A DNA stretch of 64,000 nt from Aestuariibaculum suncheonense (GTDB lineage Bacteria; Bacteroidota; Bacteroidia; Flavobacteriales; Flavobacteriaceae). Made by a program: the position numbers and the translations under genes. The notes under the pieces are model-generated. The model saw only the letters and a program-made list of their open reading frames with translations. It was not told the DNA's origin and did not search any database. The stretch lies in the NCBI RefSeq assembly GCF_014596935.1, contig NZ_JACVXC010000002.1:94527-158526 (forward strand), given 5' to 3'. Every line of letters begins with the position of its first letter. The first letter of the stretch is position 1. This document shows positions 28,614-36,577 of this stretch, piece after piece.

Positions 28614-29969
28614 ATGAAGAAGATTAGTTTACTAATTATTGCTGTATTGCTCCTTTCCTGTAATCAACAAACCAAAACGACACCATCTGAAATCACAGAA
28701 ATTAAAACTCAAGAAGCTAGTTTTCCTGATGGTACTCCTATTTCTGATTGGTTTAAAGACGATTCTAAAATAAATCCGTCTGATTTAGGTAAATTCTATC
28801 CCATTACTGATTACGGTTGTGTAATCGATAGCACCAAGATACAAACAGAAGCTATTCAGTATACTATTGATGAAGCTTACCGAAATGGTGGTGGAGTTGT
28901 AGTAATACCCAAAGGTGTTTTTTTAAGTGGAGCATTGTTCTTTAAGCCTAATACCCATTTACATGTGGAAGAAGGCGCCGTTTTAAAAGGGTCGGACGAT
29001 ATTAAAGATTATCCTTTTATAGCCTCCAGAATTGAAGGCCAAAGTATTGAATACTTTTCTGCGTTGGTAAATGCCAAAGCTGTTGATGGTTTCACCATTA
29101 CCGGAACCGGAACTATTGATGGCAACGGACTAAATTACTGGAAAGCCTTCTGGAAGCGTCGCGAGGAAAACCCTAAATGTACTAATCTGGAAGTGTCCAG
29201 ACCGCGTTTGGTTTTTATCTGGAAATGTGATAACGTACAACTTCAAGACGTAAAACTTCGCAATTCCGGATTTTGGTCCAGCCACTACTACCAATGTAAC
29301 AATGTGAAAGTACTGGACTTACGCATCACCTCTCCGCATGAGCCAATAAAAGCCCCAAGTACAGATGCCATTGATATTGACGTTTGTAACAACGTTCTCG
29401 TAAAAGGTTGTTATATGGCAGTAAATGATGATGCGATTGCTTTAAAAGGCGGAAAAGGTCCCTGGGCAGATAAAGATCCTAGTAACGGAGAAAATACAAA
29501 CATTATAATAGAAAACTGTGAGTTTGGCTTCTGCCATGCCGCTTTAACCAACGGAAGTGAAGCTATACACAACAAAAATATTCTTATGCGCAACTGCAAA
29601 GTTACAGATGCTAAACGGTTACTATGGTTAAAAATGCGTCCGGATACCGCTCAACATTACGAATACATTACCGTTGAAAATATTACTGGACAAGCACATA
29701 GTTTCATTTACATCAAGCCCTGGACGCAGTTTTTTGATTTAAAAGGACGCGAAGATGAGCCTCTTTCTTATTCCGATCATATTACCATGAGAAACATCAA
29801 TTTAGAATGTGACATATTTTACGATATGAAGATTACCCAATATGACAAACTTTCAAATTTCACTTTTGAAAACATTAAAGTAACGGCTAAAAACGGGGAT
29901 TACGACAAATCGATTATCGATAATATAACGTTCAATAATGTTGAAGTTAATGGTGAATTAATTCAGTAA
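28614..29969 (+). CDS. GH28-family glycoside hydrolase lipoprotein (polygalacturonase-like)
   Basis: A 451-residue lipoprotein predicted to cleave galacturonan-type or related polysaccharides. The ATG at 28614 is chosen over a TTG two codons upstream. The signal peptide ends in the lipobox LLLSC (Cys17). The body is a parallel beta-helix with GH28 hallmarks: STDAIDID (the NTD-like site), NDDAIALKGG (paired aspartates), FCHAALTNGSEA (the GHG-like site) and RLLWLKMRPD (the RIK-like site). No SusCD pair or other polysaccharide-degradation genes lie beside it, so it is a solitary enzyme. It is probably on the outer membrane or in the periplasm. Family call strong; exact substrate open. Confidence 0.88.
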   Translation: MKKISLLIIAVLLLSCNQQTKTTPSEITEIKTQEASFPDGTPISDWFKDDSKINPSDLGKFYPITDYGCVIDSTKIQTEAIQYTIDEAYRNGGGVVVIPKGVFLSGALFFKPNTHLHVEEGAVLKGSDDIKDYPFIASRIEGQSIEYFSALVNAKAVDGFTITGTGTIDGNGLNYWKAFWKRREENPKCTNLEVSRPRLVFIWKCDNVQLQDVKLRNSGFWSSHYYQCNNVKVLDLRITSPHEPIKAPSTDAIDIDVCNNVLVKGCYMAVNDDAIALKGGKGPWADKDPSNGENTNIIIENCEFGFCHAALTNGSEAIHNKNILMRNCKVTDAKRLLWLKMRPDTAQHYEYITVENITGQAHSFIYIKPWTQFFDLKGREDEPLSYSDHITMRNINLECDIFYDMKITQYDKLSNFTFENIKVTAKNGDYDKSIIDNITFNNVEVNGELIQ

Positions 29970-30143
29970 AAAAATATAATAACACAAAATTCTCCTGCTC
30001 CATTGATTCACTAAATAACTAGCCAACATGACATGGATTAAAATTACCGATACACTCTTTTGGAAATAATGACATTTTTGTGAAAGCCGCCAAAAGTCTA
30101 TAAAATGGCTTAAGTAAACCTGTGGTATCGACTAACATTTTAG

Positions 30144-30151
30144 TACTTTTG
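30144..30151 (+). promoter_or_regulatory. -7 promoter box of panB
   Basis: TACTTTTG matches TAnnTTTG and ends 24 nt before the panB ATG. It also argues against a GTG start at 30122, which would lie upstream of the transcript. Confidence 0.5.
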
Positions 30152-30175
30152 CACTCTATCTTAAAAATTAATACA

Positions 30176-30994
30176 ATGTCTACTGCAAAAAAAGAATATA
30201 AACGTATTACAGTCAAAACTTTAGTTGACATGAAGGCTAATGGTGAAAAAATTTCGATGCTTACCGCATACGATTATACCATGGCTAAAATTGTTGATGG
30301 TGCGGGTGTTGATGTCATCCTTGTCGGAGATTCGGCCAGCAACGTTATGGCAGGCCATGAAACTACATTACCTATTACTTTAGACCAGATGATTTACCAC
30401 GCATCTTCAGTAATTCGTGCTGTAGAACGCGCTTTAGTTGTTGTAGATTTACCGTTTGGTTCTTACCAGAGTGACCCTAAAGAAGCCTTACGCTCTGCTA
30501 TCAGAATCATGAAAGAAAGTGGCGGACACGCGGTTAAGCTTGAAGGCGGCAAAGAAATTAAAGAATCGATTAAACGTATTTTACACGCTGGTATTCCAGT
30601 TATGGGGCACCTTGGATTAACACCACAATCCATTTATAAATTCGGAACCTATACCGTTCGTGCTAAAGAAGAGGAAGAAGCTAAACGCCTGATTGAGGAT
30701 GCTAAAATGCTTGAAAAAGTAGGCTGTTTTGCAATTGTTCTTGAAAAAATCCCTGCGAAATTAGCTAAACAAGTTGCTGAAAGTGTGAGTATTCCAATTA
30801 TTGGTATTGGGGCCGGAAATGGTGTAGATGGTCAGGTTTTAGTAGTTCACGATATGTTAGGCATGACTCATGAGTTCCATCCACGTTTTTTACGCCGTTA
30901 TATGAATTTATACGAAGGCATGACTTCGGCAATTTCTCAATATGTTGACGACGTGAAAACGCTTGATTTTCCAAGTGATCAGGAGCAATATTAA
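30176..30994 (+). CDS. panB: 3-methyl-2-oxobutanoate hydroxymethyltransferase
   Basis: The first committed enzyme of pantothenate synthesis: it transfers a hydroxymethyl group from methylene-tetrahydrofolate to alpha-ketoisovalerate in the cytoplasm. The start at the ATG at 30176 gives 272 residues, the normal size; the in-frame GTG at 30122 is rejected. Motifs include [38 protein letters not shown] (metal-binding Asp), [11 protein letters not shown] (second Asp), VKLEGG and the conserved [15 protein letters not shown]. No panC or panD is adjacent. The pseudouridine synthase follows after 16 nt, so the pair is probably cotranscribed. Confidence 0.97.
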   Translation: MSTAKKEYKRITVKTLVDMKANGEKISMLTAYDYTMAKIVDGAGVDVILVGDSASNVMAGHETTLPITLDQMIYHASSVIRAVERALVVVDLPFGSYQSDPKEALRSAIRIMKESGGHAVKLEGGKEIKESIKRILHAGIPVMGHLGLTPQSIYKFGTYTVRAKEEEEAKRLIEDAKMLEKVGCFAIVLEKIPAKLAKQVAESVSIPIIGIGAGNGVDGQVLVVHDMLGMTHEFHPRFLRRYMNLYEGMTSAISQYVDDVKTLDFPSDQEQY

Positions 30995-31010
30995 TTTCTA
31001 ACGCTTAGAA

Positions 31011-31706
31011 ATGTCTAAAGTTTTATCTAACAAATCTAATTTACAGGTCTTATTTGAAGACAATCATATTATTGTTGTAAATAAAAGAGCTGGAGATATT
31101 GTGCAAGGCGATAAAACAGGAGACAAACCGTTGAGCGACGTTGTAAAAGCCTATATAAAAGACAAGTATAACAAACCCGGAAATGTGTATTTAGGCGTAG
31201 TACATCGCTTAGACAGACCCACTACCGGGCTTGTTATCTTTGCCAAAACCAGTAAAGTGCTGCCACGATTAAATGCGCTTTTTGTATCGAAAGACATCCA
31301 TAAAACCTATTGGGCTATTGTAAAACAGGAGCCGCCAAAACCAAGTGACACCTTAATTAACTGGTTAAAGAAAAACCCAAAGAATAACAAGTCTACCGCT
31401 TTTCCTAAAGAAGTAAAAGACAGTAAAAAAGCGATCTTACACTACAAAACCTTAAAGCAACTAAATAATTACCATCTGCTTGAAGTGAATCTGGAAACCG
31501 GGAGACATCACCAAATTCGTTCACAATTATCGAATATAGGTTGCCCGATAAAAGGCGATTTAAAATATGGATTTGATCGCAGTAATAAAGATGGAAGCAT
31601 TCACCTGCATGCCAGACATATAACCTTCGAGCACCCCGTAAAAAAAGAACCTGTGAGTATTACGGCACCATTACCTAACGACCCGATATGGGATGCCTGT
31701 AAGTAA
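31011..31706 (+). CDS. RluA-family pseudouridine synthase
   Basis: A 231-residue cytoplasmic enzyme that isomerises uridine to pseudouridine in rRNA or tRNA. The catalytic motif HRLDRPTTGLVIFAKT (Asp in HRLD) is near residue 67, preceded by DNHIIVVNKRAGDIVQ and followed by ETGRHHQIRSQL. It lacks the N-terminal S4 domain of RluC/RluD and is a short form like RluA/TruC. The target base cannot be assigned. It lies 16 nt after panB. Confidence 0.93.
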   Translation: MSKVLSNKSNLQVLFEDNHIIVVNKRAGDIVQGDKTGDKPLSDVVKAYIKDKYNKPGNVYLGVVHRLDRPTTGLVIFAKTSKVLPRLNALFVSKDIHKTYWAIVKQEPPKPSDTLINWLKKNPKNNKSTAFPKEVKDSKKAILHYKTLKQLNNYHLLEVNLETGRHHQIRSQLSNIGCPIKGDLKYGFDRSNKDGSIHLHARHITFEHPVKKEPVSITAPLPNDPIWDACK

Positions 31707-31723
31707 GATTTATTATACTAAAT

Positions 31724-32521
31724 CTAAAGCGGATAATTTAAAATTAACTGTACTCCTTCACCTTTCTGAGATTGCAAGTTGATATCGGCGTTAATTAAAG
31801 TCGCACGGCTGCGCATATTAATTAATCCGGAACCTTTTTCAGCTTCATCAATATCGAATCCTTTGCCATCGTCAGTTAAAGTAACTATTAGATTTTCTGG
31901 TTGATAATTCAACCGGACTTTAATATTTTCGGCTTCAGAATATTTTACTGAATTCGACAAAAACTCCTGAGTAATTCTGAATATAATGATTTCGTGTTTT
32001 CGGTTTTTAAACTCAGTTTTATTTCCAATAATTTCCAGTTCCGCCGATTTAAATTTCAGTTTCTTCATTCGGTTTAACTCATTGGCAATCGATTTTTCAA
32101 ACCCCTGATTTAGCACCACTTCATTGTTTAGTGTTTTAGACAAAGCACGGACTTCGGCTAAACTTTCCTTTAAAGCTTCAGTGGTATCTTTAAACTTTTC
32201 TTTGGTCTCATTATCTACCTGCATTTTTAAAATACTGAGCTGCATATTGGCAAACGACAGTAATTGCCCGATATTATCGTGCAGCTCCCACCCTACGTTT
32301 TTAAGGGTTTGTTCCTGAGTTTCAGTTTGCGCCTGAACAATCTCGGCTTCAAAAGCCTGCTCCTGCTCCAGTTTTTCCAGCATCAGTTTGTTTTTTCGTT
32401 TTAAAAACACGACAAAAAAGATTACCACCAATGCCGTAACGATAAATAATACCGAAACCGAATAAATTAATAAATACCGCTCTGAAGCCGTACTGGCTAA
32501 TCGTTCTGTGGTTTGTAGCAT
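31724..32521 (-). CDS. Sensor histidine kinase, NarL-partner type (HisKA_3), with minimal sensor part
   Basis: A 265-residue membrane kinase. The ATG at 32521 is preferred; an upstream start at 32563 would overlap the previous gene. One membrane helix (YLLIYSVSVLFIVTALVVIFF, about residues 15-38) is followed by a coiled coil. The phospho-acceptor motif is ELHDNIGQLLSF. The GHKL ATPase domain has RITQEFLSNSVKYSEA (N box), LTDDGKGFD (G1) and GSGLINMRSRA (G2). There is no PAS, TPR or large periplasmic domain, so signal input probably comes from partners. The two membrane proteins directly upstream in the operon are the obvious candidates. No response regulator gene is adjacent. Confidence 0.88.
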   Translation of the reverse strand: MLQTTERLASTASERYLLIYSVSVLFIVTALVVIFFVVFLKRKNKLMLEKLEQEQAFEAEIVQAQTETQEQTLKNVGWELHDNIGQLLSFANMQLSILKMQVDNETKEKFKDTTEALKESLAEVRALSKTLNNEVVLNQGFEKSIANELNRMKKLKFKSAELEIIGNKTEFKNRKHEIIIFRITQEFLSNSVKYSEAENIKVRLNYQPENLIVTLTDDGKGFDIDEAEKGSGLINMRSRATLINADINLQSQKGEGVQLILNYPL

Positions 32522-32546
32522 ATTAAAAAACGTTTTTAAGCATAAA

Positions 32547-33260
32547 TTAAACTTCTGTTTCACCCTCCGGTCTACACCAAATTAAAGCAAAAGTAATGGT
32601 TAAATACATAACCATATTCGCGATTAAATATATTAGGTTTTGTAAATTTCTAAAAACCTTATCTCCGCTTCCAAAATAAATGCCATAAAACACAAATGGC
32701 GTTGTAATGATCCACCAAATAAAAAACGAGAAACTGATGTAAAAATTTAATAACTTATAAAAGTTTAAAATTTTATCACTCAGCAACACTTCAATAAAAT
32801 AAAACATGATACACATGAACACAATAAAAGCACCATTTACACTAATAATAGGAAAAGACACTTTGAAATATGCTTCCCAATGGGTAAAAATCCATATAAA
32901 CGACATTAACACAAAAATATAAGTCGCATATTTAATTGTTTTTTTAAATACGGTATGAATTAAAATTTTTCGAAAATAAAACGACACAAACACAATGGCT
33001 CCTATTTTCCAGTACAATGTTCCAAACCAATAATTGTTTATAAAAACGGTTCCTTCAACAAAACTAAAAAGTCCGTCGTCTTTAATACATCTCGTATAAT
33101 TACTAGCAAAATCACAGATAGACAAATACCATAAAAACCATATAAAATATTTAGCAGCTGTATGTTTATACCTTTTATAAAGTATTAAACCCGTTAAAGC
33201 TGCTAAACATTCAACAATAGTGGTTAATAAGAAATAATTTTTAAGTAAAAAATCCTCCAT
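32547..33260 (-). CDS. Multi-pass membrane protein, paralogue B (about seven helices)
   Basis: A 237-residue inner-membrane protein, nearly all hydrophobic, with about seven predicted helices. It contains KYFIWFLWYLSICDF and NYWFGTLYWKIGAIVF, and ends in FALIWCRPEGETEV. It is about 60% identical by eye to the gene just upstream, and both start EDFLLKNY. It lies 10 nt after that gene and 25 nt before the kinase, so all are likely one transcript. No known family was recognised. The arrangement suggests a membrane sensor or channel feeding the kinase; that is inference. Confidence 0.7.
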   Translation of the reverse strand: MEDFLLKNYFLLTTIVECLAALTGLILYKRYKHTAAKYFIWFLWYLSICDFASNYTRCIKDDGLFSFVEGTVFINNYWFGTLYWKIGAIVFVSFYFRKILIHTVFKKTIKYATYIFVLMSFIWIFTHWEAYFKVSFPIISVNGAFIVFMCIMFYFIEVLLSDKILNFYKLLNFYISFSFFIWWIITTPFVFYGIYFGSGDKVFRNLQNLIYLIANMVMYLTITFALIWCRPEGETEV

Positions 33261-33270
33261 ATGTTTAGAC

Positions 33271-33993
33271 CTAGCTTAATGAAGGTTTAACATCTCCTTT
33301 GGGTCTACACCAGATTAAAGCGAAAGTAAAGGTTAAATACATAAATACATTAGCTATTAAGTACAATAACTTTCTTGTAATTCTAAAATTTTCATCTCCA
33401 TGAGAACCATAAATTTCATAAAACACAATTGGAGTCACTATCAACCACCAAATAAAAATGGCCAAACTAATATAAAAGTCTAGCGTCCTGTAAAATGTTA
33501 AAATTCTATCGCTCAGCAAAATCTCAAGAAAATAAAAAATACTACACATAAAAATTACGATAGCTCCTAAAACACTTATTATTGGAAAAAAAACTTTAAA
33601 ATAAGCTTGCCAGTGCGTTAAAATATATCCTATTGAAAACAGTAAAAAACTATAGGTACTGCATTTAATAATTTTTTTGAAAATAGAATTGGTTAAAACT
33701 TGGTTGTAATAAAAACCAAAAAACAGAATAGCCCCAATTTTCCAGTATAATGTGGTCCACCAATAGTTAGATACCAAAGCTGTACCTTTTAAAAAACTAA
33801 AGATCCCGTCATTTTTAATACAAAAAGTGTAGAGACTGACAAAATCGCAAATGGACAAATACACTAAAAACCAAATAAAATATTTAACAACTGTACGTCT
33901 GTACCTTGTATAAAGTATTAAACCTGTTACAGCTGCTAAACATTCTACTAAACTAGTAATTAAAGAATAATTTTTAAGTAAAAAATCTTCCAA
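33271..33993 (-). CDS. Multi-pass membrane protein, paralogue A (about seven helices)
   Basis: A 240-residue membrane protein, sister of the next gene in the operon. Shared stretches include KYFIWFLVYLSICDF, the NYWW/NYWF...TLYWKIGAI segment, FPIISV and FALIWCRP at the end. The start is a TTG at 33993: no ATG is in frame nearby, and alignment with the paralogue puts the first residue exactly there. It follows the 168-residue protein by 21 nt. A tandem duplication is the simplest origin. Function unknown. Confidence 0.68.
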   Translation of the reverse strand: MEDFLLKNYSLITSLVECLAAVTGLILYTRYRRTVVKYFIWFLVYLSICDFVSLYTFCIKNDGIFSFLKGTALVSNYWWTTLYWKIGAILFFGFYYNQVLTNSIFKKIIKCSTYSFLLFSIGYILTHWQAYFKVFFPIISVLGAIVIFMCSIFYFLEILLSDRILTFYRTLDFYISLAIFIWWLIVTPIVFYEIYGSHGDENFRITRKLLYLIANVFMYLTFTFALIWCRPKGDVKPSLS

Positions 33994-34014
33994 TACGAGG
34001 CTATTTATATCATG

Positions 34015-34521
34015 TTAAGGATAATCTCCATTACCTCCATTGCCCTCATTAAGCGGGTCTATAGGGATAGGTCTTGGTGTTTGTAAAGACACATTAACAC
34101 TACTGGCTTTATTTTTATTTTGGTACCCAATTGGTGCAATAAACATAGTGGTTAAGTCTTTTTTAGCTTGCCCGGCATTTTTACCGTAAACCCCAAGATA
34201 TACACGAAAACCTGTAACAGAATACCCCAAAGTATCGGCTTCCTGCTGCGCCCAGACTAAATAGTCCTGAATATCACTTAAAGACCATTCTACAGAACGG
34301 GTATCTTCTTTTGTGGCGCCCTGAGCCTTTGCTGCTGAATCGACGGCTTGTTTTCTGTACTTAGTCCAGTTGTTATTCAATGTAATGGCTTCCGCTTGTG
34401 GAATAACCCCTTTGGGTTTCATGACTATTGGCACGGCTTCTTTAATGGGTTTAGGTGTTAAAAAGAAGGTGAGTAACCCTCCTATAACAATACCCAGAAA
34501 TACGTAACTGATTTTTTTCAT
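34015..34521 (-). CDS. Membrane-anchored periplasmic protein of unknown function
   Basis: A 168-residue protein with one N-terminal helix (ISYVFLGIVIGGLLTFFLT) and a soluble domain outside the cytoplasm. The domain holds NNNWTKYRKQAVDSAAKAQ, RSVEWSLSDIQDYLVWAQ and GFRVYLGVYGKNAGQAKKD. The tail is rich in P, G and N (LNEGNGGNGDYP). It is the first gene of the operon leading to the two multi-pass proteins and the kinase, and could supply the extracytoplasmic part of that system. No characterised homologue was recognised. Confidence 0.65.
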   Translation of the reverse strand: MKKISYVFLGIVIGGLLTFFLTPKPIKEAVPIVMKPKGVIPQAEAITLNNNWTKYRKQAVDSAAKAQGATKEDTRSVEWSLSDIQDYLVWAQQEADTLGYSVTGFRVYLGVYGKNAGQAKKDLTTMFIAPIGYQNKNKASSVNVSLQTPRPIPIDPLNEGNGGNGDYP

Positions 34522-34617
34522 ATTAAATTGGTTTGTGAGTTTTTTAAGTGTAATAAAAGTATAAAAAAAGATTTTATTAATCAGGTATTTATTAAACTCT
34601 TCGTAATCCTTTTCATA

Positions 34618-35079
34618 TTAGTTAAAATCGATAGCGGTGCTGTACTTTACTTCGTTAATAACAAACATACTGTGTGTACTACCAATATGGCTAATTGTCG
34701 TGAGTTTGCTTACCATAAACTCCCGAAAGGCAGTCATATCTTCAACCATTACTTTCAGCAGATAATCGTACTCACCACTAATGTGATGACATTCCAAAAC
34801 CTCATTTAGTTTAGCTACCTCTTTTTCGAATTTCATAACCACATCCTGGGCATGCTTTTCCAGTTTAATATGACAAAACGCCACAAATGCTTTATTTACC
34901 TGATGTTTATTCACTAGCGCCACATACTTGCTGATAAAGCCTTCCTTTTCCAGCTTTTTAATACGCTCGTAAACCGCGGTAACCGATAAGTTTAATTTGT
35001 TAGCCAGTTCCTTATTGGTTTGTTTACTATCGGCTTGCAGAAACTCTAAAAGCTTTTTGTCTGTGTTATCAAAAATCAT
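34618..35079 (-). CDS. Lrp/AsnC-family transcriptional regulator, copy 1
   Basis: A 153-residue cytoplasmic DNA-binding regulator. The N-terminal winged HTH has LLEFLQADSKQTNKELA and LSVTAVYERIKKLEKEG; the C-terminal RAM (ligand) domain has VLECHHISGEYDYLLKV. It is transcribed away from the methionine-gamma-lyase-like gene, the classic layout for an Lrp protein controlling its neighbour in response to an amino acid. It is closely related to the regulator at 48639-49091: VAFC and ECHHISG are shared, as are most HTH positions. Candidate operators lie at 35184-35215 and 36548-36563. Confidence 0.93.
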   Translation of the reverse strand: MIFDNTDKKLLEFLQADSKQTNKELANKLNLSVTAVYERIKKLEKEGFISKYVALVNKHQVNKAFVAFCHIKLEKHAQDVVMKFEKEVAKLNEVLECHHISGEYDYLLKVMVEDMTAFREFMVSKLTTISHIGSTHSMFVINEVKYSTAIDFN

Positions 35080-35183
35080 AATTGAAAATTTTTCGTTGCA
35101 AATGGACTACAATTGAAAAGAACCATAAAAAAATCTAAATTATATACAATTTACAGATTTACAATCTAATATACCCTAAAACT

Positions 35184-35215
35184 ATTGTAATTTAATCTAA
35201 TTGATTGTAATTTAA
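35184..35215. promoter_or_regulatory. Candidate Lrp operator: two copies of ATTGTAATTTAA
   Basis: ATTGTAATTTAA occurs at 35184-35195 and again at 35204-35215, start to start 20 bp, i.e. about two helical turns on one DNA face. An inverted related copy, ATTTACAAT, lies at 35157-35165. Repeats phased in this way fit the multimeric binding of Lrp-type proteins. Binding by the adjacent regulator is inference. Confidence 0.55.
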
Positions 35216-35238
35216 AGTTTATAAAACACAATAAAATT

Positions 35239-36453
35239 ATGGCTTTTAAACCCGCAAACAGTATTCAGGATTTACAGTATTTTGGGGAATTTGGTGGCGT
35301 GAATCCTTCCATTTCCGATTCATCAACCTATACTTTTCTTTCGGCTAAAACCATGTTCGATACGTTTGAAGGGAATGCAGATGGCTGCTATTTATACTCT
35401 CGCCACTCCTCGCCTTCAAACTTATATCTGGGAGAAGCTTTAGCGGCCATGGAGGGCACCGAAACCGCGAATGTAATGGCTTCGGGTATGGGTGCCATAA
35501 CTTCGGTTCTACTGCAATTATGTGAAGGTGGCAGTCATATTGTTTCAAGTCGTACCATTTACGGAGGGACTTATGCCTTCCTAAAAAACTTCATATCCCG
35601 ATTTCATATTTCAACATCGTTTGTAGATATTACAAATCTCGATATGGTTGAAGCTGCAATTACACCCCATACCAAAGTGATTTATTGCGAATCGGTAAGC
35701 AATCCGTTACTGGAAGTTGCAGATATTGGAGGCTTATCTGAAATCGCCAAAAAACACGGATTGAAACTGGTGGTCGACAATACGTTTTCGCCTTTGTCCA
35801 TTTCCCCCAAACCTCTGGGCGCTAATATCATCATTCATAGTTTAACGAAATTTATCAATGGTTCCAGTGATACGGTTGGTGGTGTGGTTTGTGGCACAAA
35901 AGACTTTATAAACGACTTACGTAATGTGAATGCCGGAGCAGCGATGCTTTTAGGGGCCACTATGGATAGCCTTCGTGCAGCATCTATTTTAAAGAACTTA
36001 AGAACCCTCCATATACGAATACAACAACACAGCAAAAATGCCCTGTTTCTAGCTCGAAAATTTGAAGCTGATGGCTTGAAAACCGTGTATCCTGGGTTAG
36101 TATCACACCCTTCACATAACTTATTTAAAACCATGATGAATGGCAGCTACGGTTTTGGAGGCATGTTAACTATTGATGTTGGAACTTTAGAGAAAGCCAA
36201 TGCGCTTATGGAACTCATGCAACACAAAAACTTAGGTTATCTCGCGGTAAGTTTAGGCTTTTACAAAACCTTATTCTCCGCACCGGGAACATCGACCTCT
36301 TCTGAAATTCCGCTTGAAGAACAACAAGCTATGGGTTTAAGTAATGGATTAATTCGATTTTCTATCGGACTAGATGCCGATATTGAACGTACGTACTCCA
36401 TAATGAGAGATTGTATGTTGGAATTGGGTATTATTAAATCCACAATGGCATAA
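35239..36453 (+). CDS. Cys/Met-metabolism PLP enzyme, methionine gamma-lyase-like
   Basis: A 404-residue PLP-dependent enzyme of the MetB/MetC/MdeA fold. Visible motifs are YSRHSSPSNLYLGEALAAMEG (cofactor-phosphate Tyr/Arg), MASGMGAITSVL, VVDNTFSPLSISP (PLP-ring Asp) and IIHSLTKFINGSSD (Schiff-base Lys). The C-terminal SAPGTSTSSEIP is the substrate-carboxylate loop. Methionine gamma-lyase is the best fit, but the cysteine that marks well-studied versions (YGCT) is glycine here (TIYGGTYAFL). Cystathionine or homocysteine lyase activity therefore remains possible. It is divergent from the Lrp gene and precedes the NhaC-type transporter, which suggests uptake and breakdown of a sulfur amino acid. 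Confidence 0.82.
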   Translation: MAFKPANSIQDLQYFGEFGGVNPSISDSSTYTFLSAKTMFDTFEGNADGCYLYSRHSSPSNLYLGEALAAMEGTETANVMASGMGAITSVLLQLCEGGSHIVSSRTIYGGTYAFLKNFISRFHISTSFVDITNLDMVEAAITPHTKVIYCESVSNPLLEVADIGGLSEIAKKHGLKLVVDNTFSPLSISPKPLGANIIIHSLTKFINGSSDTVGGVVCGTKDFINDLRNVNAGAAMLLGATMDSLRAASILKNLRTLHIRIQQHSKNALFLARKFEADGLKTVYPGLVSHPSHNLFKTMMNGSYGFGGMLTIDVGTLEKANALMELMQHKNLGYLAVSLGFYKTLFSAPGTSTSSEIPLEEQQAMGLSNGLIRFSIGLDADIERTYSIMRDCMLELGIIKSTMA

Positions 36454-36475
36454 AACTATTTTTATATTTAAATCT

Positions 36476-36510
36476 AAAAGACAACTCTAGTAGTTGTCTT
36501 TTCTTTTTTA
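36476..36510 (+). terminator. Terminator after the methionine-gamma-lyase-like gene
   Basis: AAAGACAACT (36477-36486) pairs perfectly with AGTTGTCTTT (36492-36501) around CTAGT, followed by a T-rich run. The transporter gene downstream must therefore have its own promoter. Confidence 0.85.
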
Positions 36511-36547
36511 CTATCCTGTAAATTGAATTTGCGTAACTTCTTCCAAA

Positions 36548-36563
36548 ATTGTAACATTACAAT
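36548..36563. promoter_or_regulatory. Candidate Lrp operator before the NhaC-type transporter
   Basis: ATTGTAA and TTACAAT form a perfect inverted repeat around two bases, 15 nt before the ATG. The half-site is the same as in the repeats before the PLP enzyme, suggesting joint control by the adjacent Lrp protein. Lying so near the start, it could repress by blocking transcription. Confidence 0.55.
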
Positions 36564-36577
36564 CTAAATTCTTAACA

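Noticed and set aside
30019..30231. A 70-residue minus-strand frame before panB
   Set aside because: It overlaps the panB promoter and start, has no recognisable domain or family, and lies in a typical intergenic gap.
34528..34809. A 93-residue plus-strand frame
   Set aside because: It mostly runs antisense to the Lrp gene, with no signal, domain or promoter support.
35080..35238. Possible SAM riboswitch before the methionine-gamma-lyase-like gene
   Set aside because: The gap is very AT-rich with direct repeats and no stable multi-stem fold or S-box core; an Lrp operator explains it better.
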